Source: Paenibacillus elgii NBRC 100335
Lineage (GTDB): Bacteria > Bacillota > Bacilli > Paenibacillales > NBRC-103111
Assembly (NCBI RefSeq): GCF_004000865.1
Contig: NZ_BIMB01000014.1
Location: forward strand, 62,001-126,000
Length of the DNA: 64,000 nucleotides
Reading direction: 5' to 3'
Part shown: piece by piece, positions 1 to 7,491 of the stretch
Layout: every line of letters begins with the position of its first letter
Position numbering within the stretch: the first letter of the stretch is position 1
Translations under genes and position numbers: made by a program
Notes under the pieces: generated by a model
The model's input: only the letters and a program-made list of their open reading frames with translations
Database searches by the model: none
Told to the model about the DNA's origin: nothing

Positions 1-347
1 TTGACCCGGGCGACCAGCTCCAGCGGGTTAAACGGTTTCACGACGTAGTCGTCCGCGCCCGTGGACAAGCCGGTGATTTTGTCCAGATCCTCGCCCTTGG
101 CCGACAGCATAATGATGGGAACGTCGCTCTTTTCCCGGATTTTCACGCACGCGCGAATGCCGTCCATCTGGGGCATCATAATATCCAAAATGATGATGTC
201 CACCTTTTCCCGTTCGGCCAGCTTCAAGGCTTGCACTCCGTCCTCGGCTTCCAGTACGCGGTAGCCTTCGTTCCGCAAATAAATTTGAATAATATCCCGG
301 ATATCCGGATCGTCGTCAGCTACCAATACGCTGTTCGCCTGCTCCAA
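1..347 (-). CDS. OmpR/PhoB-type response regulator, receiver domain (C-terminus outside window)
   Basis: The reverse strand encodes about 115 residues of a CheY-like receiver domain that runs off the left edge. Visible hallmarks are the acidic triplet DDD at residues 11-13, the phospho-acceptor D55 in ILDIMMPQMDG, the conserved S82 and K104 in YVVKPF. I chose the TTG at 345-347 because AGGAGG lies nine bases upstream and no ATG is suitably placed. The gene begins 32 bases before the upstream DedA gene ends, so the two are probably co-transcribed. The output domain is not visible; the GADDYVVKPFNPLELVARV ending is typical of regulators carrying a winged-helix DNA-binding domain. Its partner kinase would lie further left. 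Confidence 0.9.
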   Translation of the reverse strand, partial: MEQANSVLVADDDPDIRDIIQIYLRNEGYRVLEAEDGVQALKLAEREKVDIIILDIMMPQMDGIRACVKIREKSDVPIIMLSAKGEDLDKITGLSTGADDYVVKPFNPLELVARV

Positions 348-957
348 TCGAACCGCCCTCCTGCAATTTTTTGCGCTGCGCGAGCTTGATAAGGACCCAT
401 CCGGCAGCAAGCGCCAGCGGAATCCAAAGCAGCTTAAGCCCGTAACTATAGATGAGCATGCCGATTTCTTGAGCGTGACCGGCCGTTAGCCGCCCGATGA
501 AGAAAAAGGCAAGAGTCCATACGAACCCCGTCGTGTAGGAAAGGAGAGCATAGCGGCGAAAGGACATTTTGTTCATTCCTACGAGGTATGGCAAGACGTG
601 GCGGACAACGGGGAAAAAGTAGCTGATGATCAAGGCCAGACTGCCGTATTTTTGATTGAGCTTTTCCGACATTTCGATCGCTTTATCCATTTTCTTCTTT
701 TTTCGGAGCCGCTCCAATACCGGAGTGCCCGCGTACCGGCCGAGCACGTATCCGAGCGATAACCCCGATACGACGCCAAGATAGGTTAAAAGAAAGGCGG
801 GAACGGGGTGCAGCAGGCCGCTGGCCGTTACTGCACCGCCGGTCATCACGATAACTTCGTCGGGAATCGGCATCCCTACAATGCCGAGCCACAGCGCGAA
901 AAACAACGCCAAATACCCGAACTGCCCGATCCACAGCATTAGCGTATCGTAGGTCAT
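316..957 (-). CDS. DedA family membrane protein
   Basis: A 213-residue integral membrane protein of the DedA/SNARE-associated family, whose members include flippase-like proteins for undecaprenyl phosphate or phosphatidylethanolamine. Family signatures are visible: the re-entrant segment around PIPDEVIVMTGG near the N-terminus and SYFFPVVRHVLPYLVG in the middle, where the arginine is conserved in the family, plus several hydrophobic helices. I start it at the ATG overlapping the stop of the upstream methyltransferase (TAATG), with GGGGGG nine bases upstream, rather than nine codons earlier. It sits between a methyltransferase and a response regulator in an apparent operon. The substrate cannot be told from sequence. 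Confidence 0.85.
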   Translation of the reverse strand: MTYDTLMLWIGQFGYLALFFALWLGIVGMPIPDEVIVMTGGAVTASGLLHPVPAFLLTYLGVVSGLSLGYVLGRYAGTPVLERLRKKKKMDKAIEMSEKLNQKYGSLALIISYFFPVVRHVLPYLVGMNKMSFRRYALLSYTTGFVWTLAFFFIGRLTAGHAQEIGMLIYSYGLKLLWIPLALAAGWVLIKLAQRKKLQEGGSIGAGEQRIGS

Positions 958-1538
958 TACGGCGTTCCCCCCGGCTTCCGGCACACATACACGAATGCAG
1001 GAGGAAAATTAAACGGCACGAAGCGAATCGTCTCAATGTCAAAGTATTGTTCGAGCTGGGACTTCATTTGCAGCGAATATTGAAACGCGATGAACCGGCC
1101 ATCTGGCTTAAGGGACGACGTGATTTGTTCGATCAGCCGGTCGCGCAATTGCTGCGGGAAATTATAGAACGGCAGGCCGCTAATGACGGCATCCAGTCCC
1201 TCGATCCCCCGCTGATGCAGCACTTGCCCCATACTGCAGGCGTCGGCATGACAGGAGAACTCTGGAAACTGTACGGCCAGCTGCTCCCTTAGCACCTGTT
1301 CCTTTTCGAACAGCAGCACCTTCGTCTTCGGTCCCATGGCTTGCCGGATGAACCGGGTTAATGCGCCTGTTCCGGCTCCGAGTTCCGCCACAACTTGCGC
1401 TTGAGCCCAAGGAACAGGCTTGGTCATCGCCCGGGCCAAAAATCGGGAGCTGGGCGTAACGCTGCCCATTTCACGGGGAGATTGAAAAAATTTATTTAAA
1501 AAAAGCACCTTTTCTTGAACGCTGGCGTGGAAACTCAT
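957..1538 (-). CDS. Class I SAM-dependent methyltransferase, phospholipid N-methyltransferase-like
   Basis: A 193-residue methyltransferase with the SAM-binding motif I VVAELGAGTGALTRFI near residue 50 and an acidic residue ending strand 2 (LLFEKE). A motif-IV-like SGLPFYNFP resembles the (N/S)LPF loop of rRNA adenine dimethyltransferases and PmtA-type phospholipid methyltransferases. The short single-domain architecture and N-terminal FLNKFFQSPREMGSVTPSS fit the COG3963 phospholipid N-methyltransferase-like group better than rRNA dimethylases. An AAGGAGGG lies upstream of the ATG. It overlaps the DedA gene by one base, suggesting co-translation and a role in membrane lipid metabolism. The substrate is inferred, not shown. 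Confidence 0.8.
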   Translation of the reverse strand: MSFHASVQEKVLFLNKFFQSPREMGSVTPSSRFLARAMTKPVPWAQAQVVAELGAGTGALTRFIRQAMGPKTKVLLFEKEQVLREQLAVQFPEFSCHADACSMGQVLHQRGIEGLDAVISGLPFYNFPQQLRDRLIEQITSSLKPDGRFIAFQYSLQMKSQLEQYFDIETIRFVPFNFPPAFVYVCRKPGGTP

Positions 1539-1723
1539 GAATGCATTGCCCTCCTTGTTGCTCTAGATTTAACCATTTAGACGCTGTTCGAACCTTGTTT
1601 CCCTTCAATTATTTACTTTTAAAACGAAAGTAAGAGTCCGTTTGTTTCGTCCAATGGAAGTCGATGTACTTAGGATATCCAAAATATCTTTAGAACAAAT
1701 GGAGGTTTTTCTGAATTATTTCT

Positions 1724-1770
1724 TAAGAAAAAAGCCAGGCTCCATAAGGTTTTAAACAGGAGCACAGGCT
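1724..1770 (-). terminator. Probable rho-independent terminator after mscL
   Basis: On the minus strand AGCC..GCTCC and GGAGC..GGCT form an interrupted stem followed by TTTTTT. It lies just downstream of the mscL stop codon. Confidence 0.6.
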
Positions 1771-1788
1771 ATCTGAGCTGTAAGGGGG

Positions 1789-2262
1789 CTAGGCGCGTTC
1801 CGCCGCTGGAGCTTCGAGAACGGCGGTGCAGTATTTGCAGCGGGATGCTTTTTTGGGGATTTCGGACAAGCATTCCGGACATTCCTTCATGTTTTCTTTC
1901 GGGTCAGGCTTGACCTCTTCTTTGCGGCGGAACCGGTTGATCTGCTTGACGGCGATAAAGATGACGAACGAGACGATCAGAAAATCGAGCAGCGTGCTGA
2001 GGAACAATCCGTAGTTAAACGTGGCTGCACCCGCATCCTTTGCCTCTTTAAGCGTCGCATAGGACTTCCCATCCAAGCTAATAAATAAATCCGTAAAATT
2101 CACTTTGCCGAGCAGAAGCCCGACCGGAGGCATGACCAGATCGTTAACGATCGACGTAACGACTTTGCCGAATGCGCCTCCGATGATCACCCCGATCGCC
2201 AGATCGATCATATTTCCTTTAATTGCAAATTCTTTGAATTCTTTCAAAATTTTTGACGGCAT
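1789..2262 (-). CDS. mscL: Large-conductance mechanosensitive channel with C-terminal zinc ribbon
   Basis: A 157-residue MscL, the pressure-relief channel of the cytoplasmic membrane that opens under hypo-osmotic shock. The N-terminal amphipathic segment [17 protein letters not shown] leads into TM1 with the pore constriction [12 protein letters not shown] periplasmic loop and TM2 ([20 protein letters not shown]) follow. Instead of the usual short helical C-terminal bundle the protein ends with a zinc-ribbon-like module containing CPECL and CKYC about 15 residues apart. It is therefore longer than the roughly 130-136 residues of Escherichia coli or Bacillus MscL. The gene stands alone with a terminator downstream. 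The role of the zinc ribbon (oligomer clamp or partner binding) is unknown. Confidence 0.95.
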   Translation of the reverse strand: MPSKILKEFKEFAIKGNMIDLAIGVIIGGAFGKVVTSIVNDLVMPPVGLLLGKVNFTDLFISLDGKSYATLKEAKDAGAATFNYGLFLSTLLDFLIVSFVIFIAVKQINRFRRKEEVKPDPKENMKECPECLSEIPKKASRCKYCTAVLEAPAAERA

Positions 2263-2349
2263 CCTACAGCTGTCTCCTTTTTTTGACTTGGTGTAGTTTA
2301 GAATGGCGTTTTCACCAGTTTAACCGTTTTTCGGGGGAAAAGACAAGCC

Positions 2350-2388
2350 AAAAAGCCCATTTCCTATCAAACGATGGAAACGGGCCTT
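2350..2388 (-). terminator. Rho-independent terminator after ycnI-like gene
   Basis: On the minus strand the arms AAGGCCCGTTTCC and GGAAATGGGCTT form a stem with an 11-base loop, followed by TTTTT. It separates the ycnI-like gene from mscL. Confidence 0.8.
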
Positions 2389-2415
2389 ACATATAGCCGT
2401 CAGACAGTTGACGGA

Positions 2416-3057
2416 CTAGGCTTTTCTGCGCATCAGCGAAACGATCAGAGCTGCGGCTCCGAGCACGACGCCCGCGATGGACAAGTAAAGCGGCGTTTGG
2501 GACGCGACAGGAGCTTCGGATGCAGCCTTATTGGCCGCCGGTGCCGCAGGGGCCGTCGTATTGCCGTGGCTGTCCGTTCCGGCTCCGGCCGGTTTCGCGT
2601 TTACTTTCGTCACGGAAGCCGGTTTGTCCGAGCCGTCGGCGCCGACCCATTCGACGACACTGCCGTCTTTGTACGTCTGGTACGCCTTCCACGTAATCGC
2701 GGTAGCGTTATCGGCTACTTTTCCCTGCATGTAAAACTCGCCGAATTCGGTAGCGCCCAAGCCTTCACCGGTAGCCGTCCATATTACACCGGTAATTTTA
2801 TTGTTCGCATCCTTCGTCAGCTCGTATTTCCAGCCCGGCTTCGGCTCGAAACGGGAAATCGATACGGAGTCAAGCGGGAACTTGACTTCGACTTTTACCG
2901 TCGGAATGTCTTTCTCGGTCGGCACCCGAACGGCAAATTTCTCATAGCTTCCTTGCGTCGCTTCTTTCGGCAGCACCGTCACATGCGCGCTGGCGAAGCC
3001 TCCTCCAAGCATGGAAGCAAGCAGTCCGAGCGCGAGCGCAAAATGCAATTTTTTCAT
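2416..3057 (-). CDS. YcnI-like (DUF1775) exported copper-binding protein with C-terminal anchor
   Basis: A 213-residue secreted, membrane-anchored protein. A signal peptide covers about residues 1-24. Cleavage after FASA would leave an N-terminal histidine (HVTVLPKEA), the copper-ligating 'histidine brace' position described for Bacillus subtilis YcnI. The DUF1775 fold follows, with FAVRVPTE, PGWKYELT and the conserved tryptophan in ITWKAYQTY. A proline/alanine-rich linker at about 155-185 leads to a C-terminal transmembrane helix and the basic tail SLMRRKA, so the domain is displayed outside the membrane. No ycnJ or csoR neighbour is visible, so the link to copper uptake rests on the family alone. 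Confidence 0.88.
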   Translation of the reverse strand: MKKLHFALALGLLASMLGGGFASAHVTVLPKEATQGSYEKFAVRVPTEKDIPTVKVEVKFPLDSVSISRFEPKPGWKYELTKDANNKITGVIWTATGEGLGATEFGEFYMQGKVADNATAITWKAYQTYKDGSVVEWVGADGSDKPASVTKVNAKPAGAGTDSHGNTTAPAAPAANKAASEAPVASQTPLYLSIAGVVLGAAALIVSLMRRKA

Positions 3058-3144
3058 AAATAAAAGCCCCTTTCTCTATAAGCGATCAGTTTATCCTACT
3101 GTACTTTATCGTAAACCGCTTATCGAAAGAATGGCTCGACCGGG

Positions 3145-3819
3145 CTATTTCCCGCCTTGTTTTTGTCCGATTTGTGTCAATCCGTGACGCACCGCATAAG
3201 CGGTCAGCTGCACCCGGTTGTCCAGCGCCAGCTTGGATAAAATATTCTTGATATGGTTCTTGACCGTGTTCTCCGTAATAATCAGCGTCTCGGCGATCTG
3301 GCGGTTACTCTGCCCGCTGGCGACGCAGCTCAGGATCTCGCATTCGCGCTGGGAAAGCACACCAGGCCCGATGTCGCTTGCCGCGGATTCGCCGGCCGAA
3401 CGGAACGAATGAAACAGCCGGTCCGCCATACCGCGGGAAATTTCGCTGTTCTCGTCGAGCAAGCCGCGCAAGTAGGCGATCCAGTCGTCGGGGTCCATGT
3501 TTTTGAGCAGGTACCCTTGTGCCCCATGCCTCACGGCCGTAAACAGATCGGTCACGTCGTCGGACACGGTGAGCATGACGATGCGGATGTGCGGATACAG
3601 CTGTTTAATCCGCTTGGTCGCTTCAAGGCCGCTCATCTCCGGCATCTGAATGTCCATCAGCACCAAATCCGGCAGCAGCCGGCCGCACAGCTCGACGGCC
3701 TCGGCGCCGCTGCGCGCTTCGCCTACCCATTCGAAGCCAGCCTCCCCGTCGATCAGTGAGCGGATGGCGCGGCGGGCTAACGGATGATCGTCGGCGATCA
3801 GCACCCGGTAATTCATCAT
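3145..3819 (-). CDS. NarL/FixJ-family response regulator (LiaR/DegU-like)
   Basis: A 224-residue regulator with an N-terminal receiver (LIADDHPLARRAI, phospho-acceptor in LVLMDIQMPEMSG, switch lysine in GYLLKNMDP) and a C-terminal LuxR-type helix-turn-helix (LSQRECEILSCVASGQSNRQ and ENTVKNHIKNILSKL). I start it at the ATG overlapping the TGA of the upstream kinase gene (TGATG), with GGAGG ten bases before it. The open frame extends further upstream but only as a shadow of the kinase. The coupling with the HisKA_3 kinase next door makes it the cognate regulator. No obvious target gene is adjacent. Confidence 0.92.
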   Translation of the reverse strand: MMNYRVLIADDHPLARRAIRSLIDGEAGFEWVGEARSGAEAVELCGRLLPDLVLMDIQMPEMSGLEATKRIKQLYPHIRIVMLTVSDDVTDLFTAVRHGAQGYLLKNMDPDDWIAYLRGLLDENSEISRGMADRLFHSFRSAGESAASDIGPGVLSQRECEILSCVASGQSNRQIAETLIITENTVKNHIKNILSKLALDNRVQLTAYAVRHGLTQIGQKQGGK

Positions 3820-4634
3820 CACAGCTTCACCTCCCGCAGCGGCCCGGTCACAATCAGCTCCAGCCCCTGTCCTTCCTGTGCCCGGATTTCCAGCTCCGCC
3901 CCCAGCTCCTGCGCCCGCTTGCGCATAATCGATACCCCGTACCGATTCGGCCGCTGTCCGGCATCGCCCTCCATGCCTTTGCCGTCGTCGGCAATGCGAA
4001 GTCTCCAGCTTCGCCCGTCCGGCGTCGGACCAAGCTCCACCTCCGCGTGATCCGCGTACGAATGCTTGCGGATGTTCGTGAACGCCTCCCGGATAATAGA
4101 GAACAAAGGCACCTCCGCCGAGGGCGATATCCCTTCCTCCGGAACTGTAATCCGGTGGTTGACGGCGATACCGCTCATGCCGCTCCACTCCTCCAGCCAC
4201 GTCCGCAGACGCGAGCCAAAATCGGCTCCCTCCTCCGGCGCGGTCCGCAGGTTGAAGATCGCCTGCCGCAGATGGTGGTCGATTTCGGAAACGGCCGAAC
4301 GCGCTTCCTCGATCTGCCCTTTCTTCAACTGCACGTTCAGGAAAAACAAAATTTGCGCGATATTGTCATGCAGCTCTTGGGCAAGCCGCTCGCGCTCCTC
4401 GTATACCGCCCGCTTCGATTGCTCGACGGCCAGCTTCGCATTCATGGCTTCGATGCGGTTAAACATCCAATTGCCGAACAAGAACGACAGCAGCAGCGTA
4501 AGCAGCGTCATGTAGAAATTGCCCGTCTCCATGGACAGCACATCCAGCAGAAAGTCGTGGCGTATATACTCGAATCCGCCAATGACCAGAGGCGGAAGCA
4601 GAATCGTCAATATTTTTAGCTTGCGCATCGACAT
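3819..4634 (-). CDS. Sensor histidine kinase, HisKA_3 class (LiaS/DegS-like)
   Basis: A 271-residue membrane sensor kinase. Two hydrophobic helices near residues 7-25 and 40-55 enclose a very short extracellular loop, as in intramembrane-sensing kinases of the LiaS type. A linker helix leads to the phospho-accepting histidine in ERERLAQELHDNIAQ. The HATPase domain shows the N-box REAFTNIRKHSYA and the G1 box IADDGKGM. The lack of a large extracytoplasmic domain suggests that it senses envelope stress or receives signals from a membrane partner. It is co-translated with the downstream NarL-type regulator. Confidence 0.9.
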   Translation of the reverse strand: MSMRKLKILTILLPPLVIGGFEYIRHDFLLDVLSMETGNFYMTLLTLLLSFLFGNWMFNRIEAMNAKLAVEQSKRAVYEERERLAQELHDNIAQILFFLNVQLKKGQIEEARSAVSEIDHHLRQAIFNLRTAPEEGADFGSRLRTWLEEWSGMSGIAVNHRITVPEEGISPSAEVPLFSIIREAFTNIRKHSYADHAEVELGPTPDGRSWRLRIADDGKGMEGDAGQRPNRYGVSIMRKRAQELGAELEIRAQEGQGLELIVTGPLREVKL

Positions 4635-5167
4635 AAAATTATTCCATCGCCTTTCTTCCTATATTAACCCGTCGCCGTTTCCGTATCCATTATATACCGA
4701 TAAGTCGCAAGCTTCGAGACAAATTCGCCGAAATGTAAATCCGGATGAAATAAAAATAGGTTATGTCGCATTCAATTGGCGAAAAAATTAAAAAGGAACC
4801 CACGGACCGCACCAAGGACTCCTTATATATGTTGTCCTTGACCCCATGGCCGTCAAGGACGTAAATATTCAATTTATATCGATCAACTGTTTACTTTAAA
4901 TATTCAGTTTAGTGTTTAGAAATGTATTCAGTTTAATGAACAGAAATATATTCAAATGGTATTGTCAATACCATATAACAAGAGTAAAATAAAGTGTAGT
5001 ACTTTCTTTGGCACTAACAACTGAATTTAAGCACATACTAAATAAGGGAATGTAGATGCCGTTAACATCTAACATTCCCCTCACGTATCACAATAGCCGC
5101 TTTTAAGGGCGGTTGGTTTCAAAGGGTATGCCGAAGAATAGACCGTTTACCTTTGCGAGAGGGCGGT
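4635..5167. other. AT-rich intergenic region with hairpins, no protein gene seen
   Basis: This stretch lies between the two-component operon and the small toxin gene. It contains a perfect hairpin at 4834-4860 (arms GTCCTTGAC and GTCAAGGAC around a 9-base loop), two direct copies of TATTCAGTTTA near 4890 and 4925, and the hairpin at 5046-5079 described separately. Positions 5107-5116 (GGGCGGTTGG) can pair with 5304-5313 upstream of the toxin gene. No open frame with a ribosome binding site was convincing. An antisense antitoxin RNA could lie here but cannot be delimited by eye. Confidence 0.5.
5046..5079 (-). terminator. Strong hairpin, probable terminator of the toxin transcript
   Basis: GGGAATGT-AGATG and CATCT-ACATTCCC form a long stem with a short loop. 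On the minus strand it is followed by TTATTTAG, a modest T-rich tail. It lies about 90 bases after the stop of the small toxin-like gene. Confidence 0.5.
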
Positions 5168-5275
5168 CTATTTCTTTTTCTGCGAAAGTTCGATGATCTT
5201 TATAATCAGCGTCAGCAGAGCAATTAAAAGTCCACTTGAGCTAATAACTATAATCATCACGTCTTTCACGTCCAT
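5168..5275 (-). CDS. Holin-like type I toxin candidate (35 residues)
   Basis: A tiny membrane protein beginning MDVKDVMIIVISSSGLLIAL, with one hydrophobic helix and a lysine-rich tail ending in ELSQKKK. This pattern (short polar start, single helix, basic end) is that of the 'putative holin-like toxin' family of Firmicutes (Hol_Tox), whose members are type I toxins or suspected toxins controlled by antisense RNA. The start is the second of two in-frame ATGs, because GGAGG lies eight bases before it and only two before the first. GGTATGATAATCC upstream on the minus strand supplies a possible TATGAT -10 element. Long-range pairing between the leader (5304-5313) and the 3' region (5107-5116), and the 3' hairpin, resemble type I toxin mRNAs. 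No antitoxin RNA was identified. Confidence 0.7.
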   Translation of the reverse strand: MDVKDVMIIVISSSGLLIALLTLIIKIIELSQKKK

Positions 5276-5465
5276 TGGCATCACCTCCCTTCCGAGAGGT
5301 TAGCCGACCGCCCATAAAACCATTCTATTGTGATTGGATTATCATACCATAAATATAGAATGGATGAATAGAATTTATATTTGAGATTCAAAATCAGATA
5401 CTTCAAGAGCTAGATTTCGTCTGCCCCCTTATGTGCGGTGCCACCGTTTACGAAATATTCATCAT

Positions 5466-5527
5466 ATTTAAAAAAAGAGGACAATCCCGCGGCACATGTT
5501 CATTCCGCTACGAGGATCGTCCTCTTT
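5466..5527 (-). terminator. Rho-independent terminator of the rbs operon
   Basis: AAAGAGGAC and GTCCTCTTT form a stem closing a larger loop, followed on the minus strand by a run of seven T. It lies about 40 bases after the rbsB stop codon. Confidence 0.85.
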
Positions 5528-5563
5528 CCGTATAAAGCGTTTCTTTTAGCTAAACGCTATGCC

Positions 5564-6514
5564 TTACTTTTTCGTAACAAGCTCCAAATCGACAGGGATC
5601 GAAGCTTCCACTTTCTCGCCTTTCGATACCTTCACGGCCGTTTTTACGGCCACATCGCCGATGGCTGCCGGCTTTTGCGCTACCGTCGCGGCCATTTTGC
5701 CTTCGTTTACGGCTTTCACCGCATCGTCGGTCGCGTCGAAGCCGACCACGACGATGTTTTTGCCGGAGGCTTGGATGGCCTGCAGCGCGCCTAGCGCCAT
5801 TTCGTCGTTGTGGGCGAATACGGCTGCAATGTCCTTATTCCCTTGCAGGATGTTTTCCATAACGGAAAGCCCTTTGGCGCGGTCGAAATCGGCCGGCTGG
5901 GAAGCCACCGTTTTCACGCCGTCTTTGCCGTCTACGGCATTGTGGAAGCCTTTGCCGCGGTCGCGAGCTGCCGAGGTTCCGGCGATGCCTTGCAGCTCGA
6001 CGATGTTGCCTTTGCCGCCGATCGCTTTAAGAATGTAGTCGCCGGCCATTTGTCCGCCCTTGACGTTGTCGGATGCGATATGCGAGACGACTTGCCCGCC
6101 GTTCGCCGCGCGGTCGATGGTGATGACCGGGATGTTGGCTTTGTTAGCCGATTCCACCGCCGTAATGATTGCCACGCTGTCGGTCGGGTTGATCAGGATG
6201 ACGTTTACTTTTTTCTGGATCAGGTCCTCGATGCCGCTGATTTGCTTCGAAGTGTCGTTCTGCGCGTCGACAACGACCAGATCGACTCCGGCTTCCTTCG
6301 CCGCTTTCTCGGCGCCTTCTTTCAACGTCACGAAGAACGGATTGTTGAGCGTGGAGATGGAGAGACCGATGGTTGTTTTGCCGGAGGCGGCGCCTCCCTC
6401 TTTCTTCGGCTCGGCCGTCTTCGCTCCGCCCTCCAGATTGGACTTGGTGGAGCAGCCGGCGGCTACCATGACGAATACCAGCAGGAGCGACAGAACCATG
6501 TACATTTTTTTCAT
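5564..6514 (-). CDS. rbsB: D-ribose-binding lipoprotein of the ribose ABC transporter
   Basis: A 316-residue substrate-binding protein of the periplasmic-binding-protein-like (LacI-fold) class. The signal peptide ends in the lipobox VAAGC, with C21 as the lipidation site, so the protein is tethered to the outer face of the membrane. The mature part starts with a lysine/glutamate/glycine-rich linker and then TTIGLSISTLNNPFF. Typical ribose-pocket segments such as VVVDAQNDTSKQ, PVITIDRAANGG and VFAHNDEMALGALQAI are present. It is the last gene of rbsRKDACB, 23 bases after rbsC, and is followed by a strong terminator. Confidence 0.97.
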   Translation of the reverse strand: MKKMYMVLSLLLVFVMVAAGCSTKSNLEGGAKTAEPKKEGGAASGKTTIGLSISTLNNPFFVTLKEGAEKAAKEAGVDLVVVDAQNDTSKQISGIEDLIQKKVNVILINPTDSVAIITAVESANKANIPVITIDRAANGGQVVSHIASDNVKGGQMAGDYILKAIGGKGNIVELQGIAGTSAARDRGKGFHNAVDGKDGVKTVASQPADFDRAKGLSVMENILQGNKDIAAVFAHNDEMALGALQAIQASGKNIVVVGFDATDDAVKAVNEGKMAATVAQKPAAIGDVAVKTAVKVSKGEKVEASIPVDLELVTKK

Positions 6515-6537
6515 GTTACTTTTCCCCTTTGCTTTTT

Positions 6538-7491
6538 TTATTTGGCGGCTTTGGAACGGTCCAGCAGCACCGCAATCAAGATGACGGCGCCCTTCACGAC
6601 CAGCTGATAAAAGGATGAAACGTTCAGCAGGTTCAGACCGTTGTCCAATACGCCTATGATCATGGCGCCGATCAGCGTCCCCACCAGCCAGCCCCGTCCG
6701 CCGGATAAGCTGGTTCCTCCGAGAACAACCGCGGCGATCGCATCAAGCTCGTAAGAGGTGCCTGCCGTCGGCTGCGCGGAGTTGAGTCTGGAGGTGAGTA
6801 TAATTCCGCTTAAAGCTGCCAATAATCCGCTTACCGAATAAACCATGATTTTGATTCTGGAAGTATTGATCCCGGAAAGCCAAGTCGCTTCCTCGTTGCT
6901 TCCCAGCGCATAGACGCGCCGCCCGAAGGTGGTGTATTTCAATATAATGAACAGGATGATAAAGGTCAGGACCATCCAAACGATCGGCATCGGAATTTCG
7001 AGAAAATACCCTTTCCCGATGATGGCGAAATCTTCGTGCAGTCCCGTAATCGGCCGCCCCTGCGTGTAGACGAGCGTCAAGCCGCGGTAGACGGTCATGG
7101 TCGCCAACGTGGCGATGAAAGGGGCAACCTTGCCTTTGGTGACCAGCAGGCCGTTGACGGCTCCGAACACCGCTCCGCAGCCGAGGCCGATCAGCACGGC
7201 CAGCCACGGATTCATGCCGGAGGCCATCATGCCCGCGGTAAACGCGCTGGACAGCGCCAGAACCGCTCCGACGGAAAGGTCGATCCCTCCGGTCAGGATA
7301 ACGAACGTCATCCCGAACGCGATTAACGCGTTGATGGAAATTTGACGAAGCACGTTGAAAATATTGGTGACGGTCAAAAAGTCGCTGTTGATCACCGATA
7401 AAACGACGACGATTAAGGCGAGTCCGAGCAGCGGACCCAGGCTGAACGCTTTGCCTGCCCGCTTACCGCCCGCTTTCGCTTCCGTTTGCAT
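6538..7491 (-). CDS. rbsC: Ribose ABC transporter permease
   Basis: A 317-residue permease of the BPD_transp_2 (AraH/RbsC) family with about eight to ten hydrophobic helices. Signature stretches are TFVILTGGIDLSVGAVLALS near the N-terminal third and AIAAVVLGGTSLSGGRGW near the C-terminal third. I start it at the ATG at 7491 (MQTEAKAGG) because AGGAGGAGG lies eight bases upstream; the open frame reaches further but only inside rbsA. It overlaps the end of rbsA by 29 bases, so translation is probably coupled. It forms the membrane channel for ribose uptake with RbsA and RbsB. Confidence 0.96.
   Translation of the reverse strand: MQTEAKAGGKRAGKAFSLGPLLGLALIVVVLSVINSDFLTVTNIFNVLRQISINALIAFGMTFVILTGGIDLSVGAVLALSSAFTAGMMASGMNPWLAVLIGLGCGAVFGAVNGLLVTKGKVAPFIATLATMTVYRGLTLVYTQGRPITGLHEDFAIIGKGYFLEIPMPIVWMVLTFIILFIILKYTTFGRRVYALGSNEEATWLSGINTSRIKIMVYSVSGLLAALSGIILTSRLNSAQPTAGTSYELDAIAAVVLGGTSLSGGRGWLVGTLIGAMIIGVLDNGLNLLNVSSFYQLVVKGAVILIAVLLDRSKAAK

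Noticed and set aside
3756..4619. 287-codon open frame on the plus strand
   Set aside because: Antisense to the histidine kinase, whose H-, N- and G-boxes are intact; the plus frame is arginine/histidine-rich in the way of a shadow frame.
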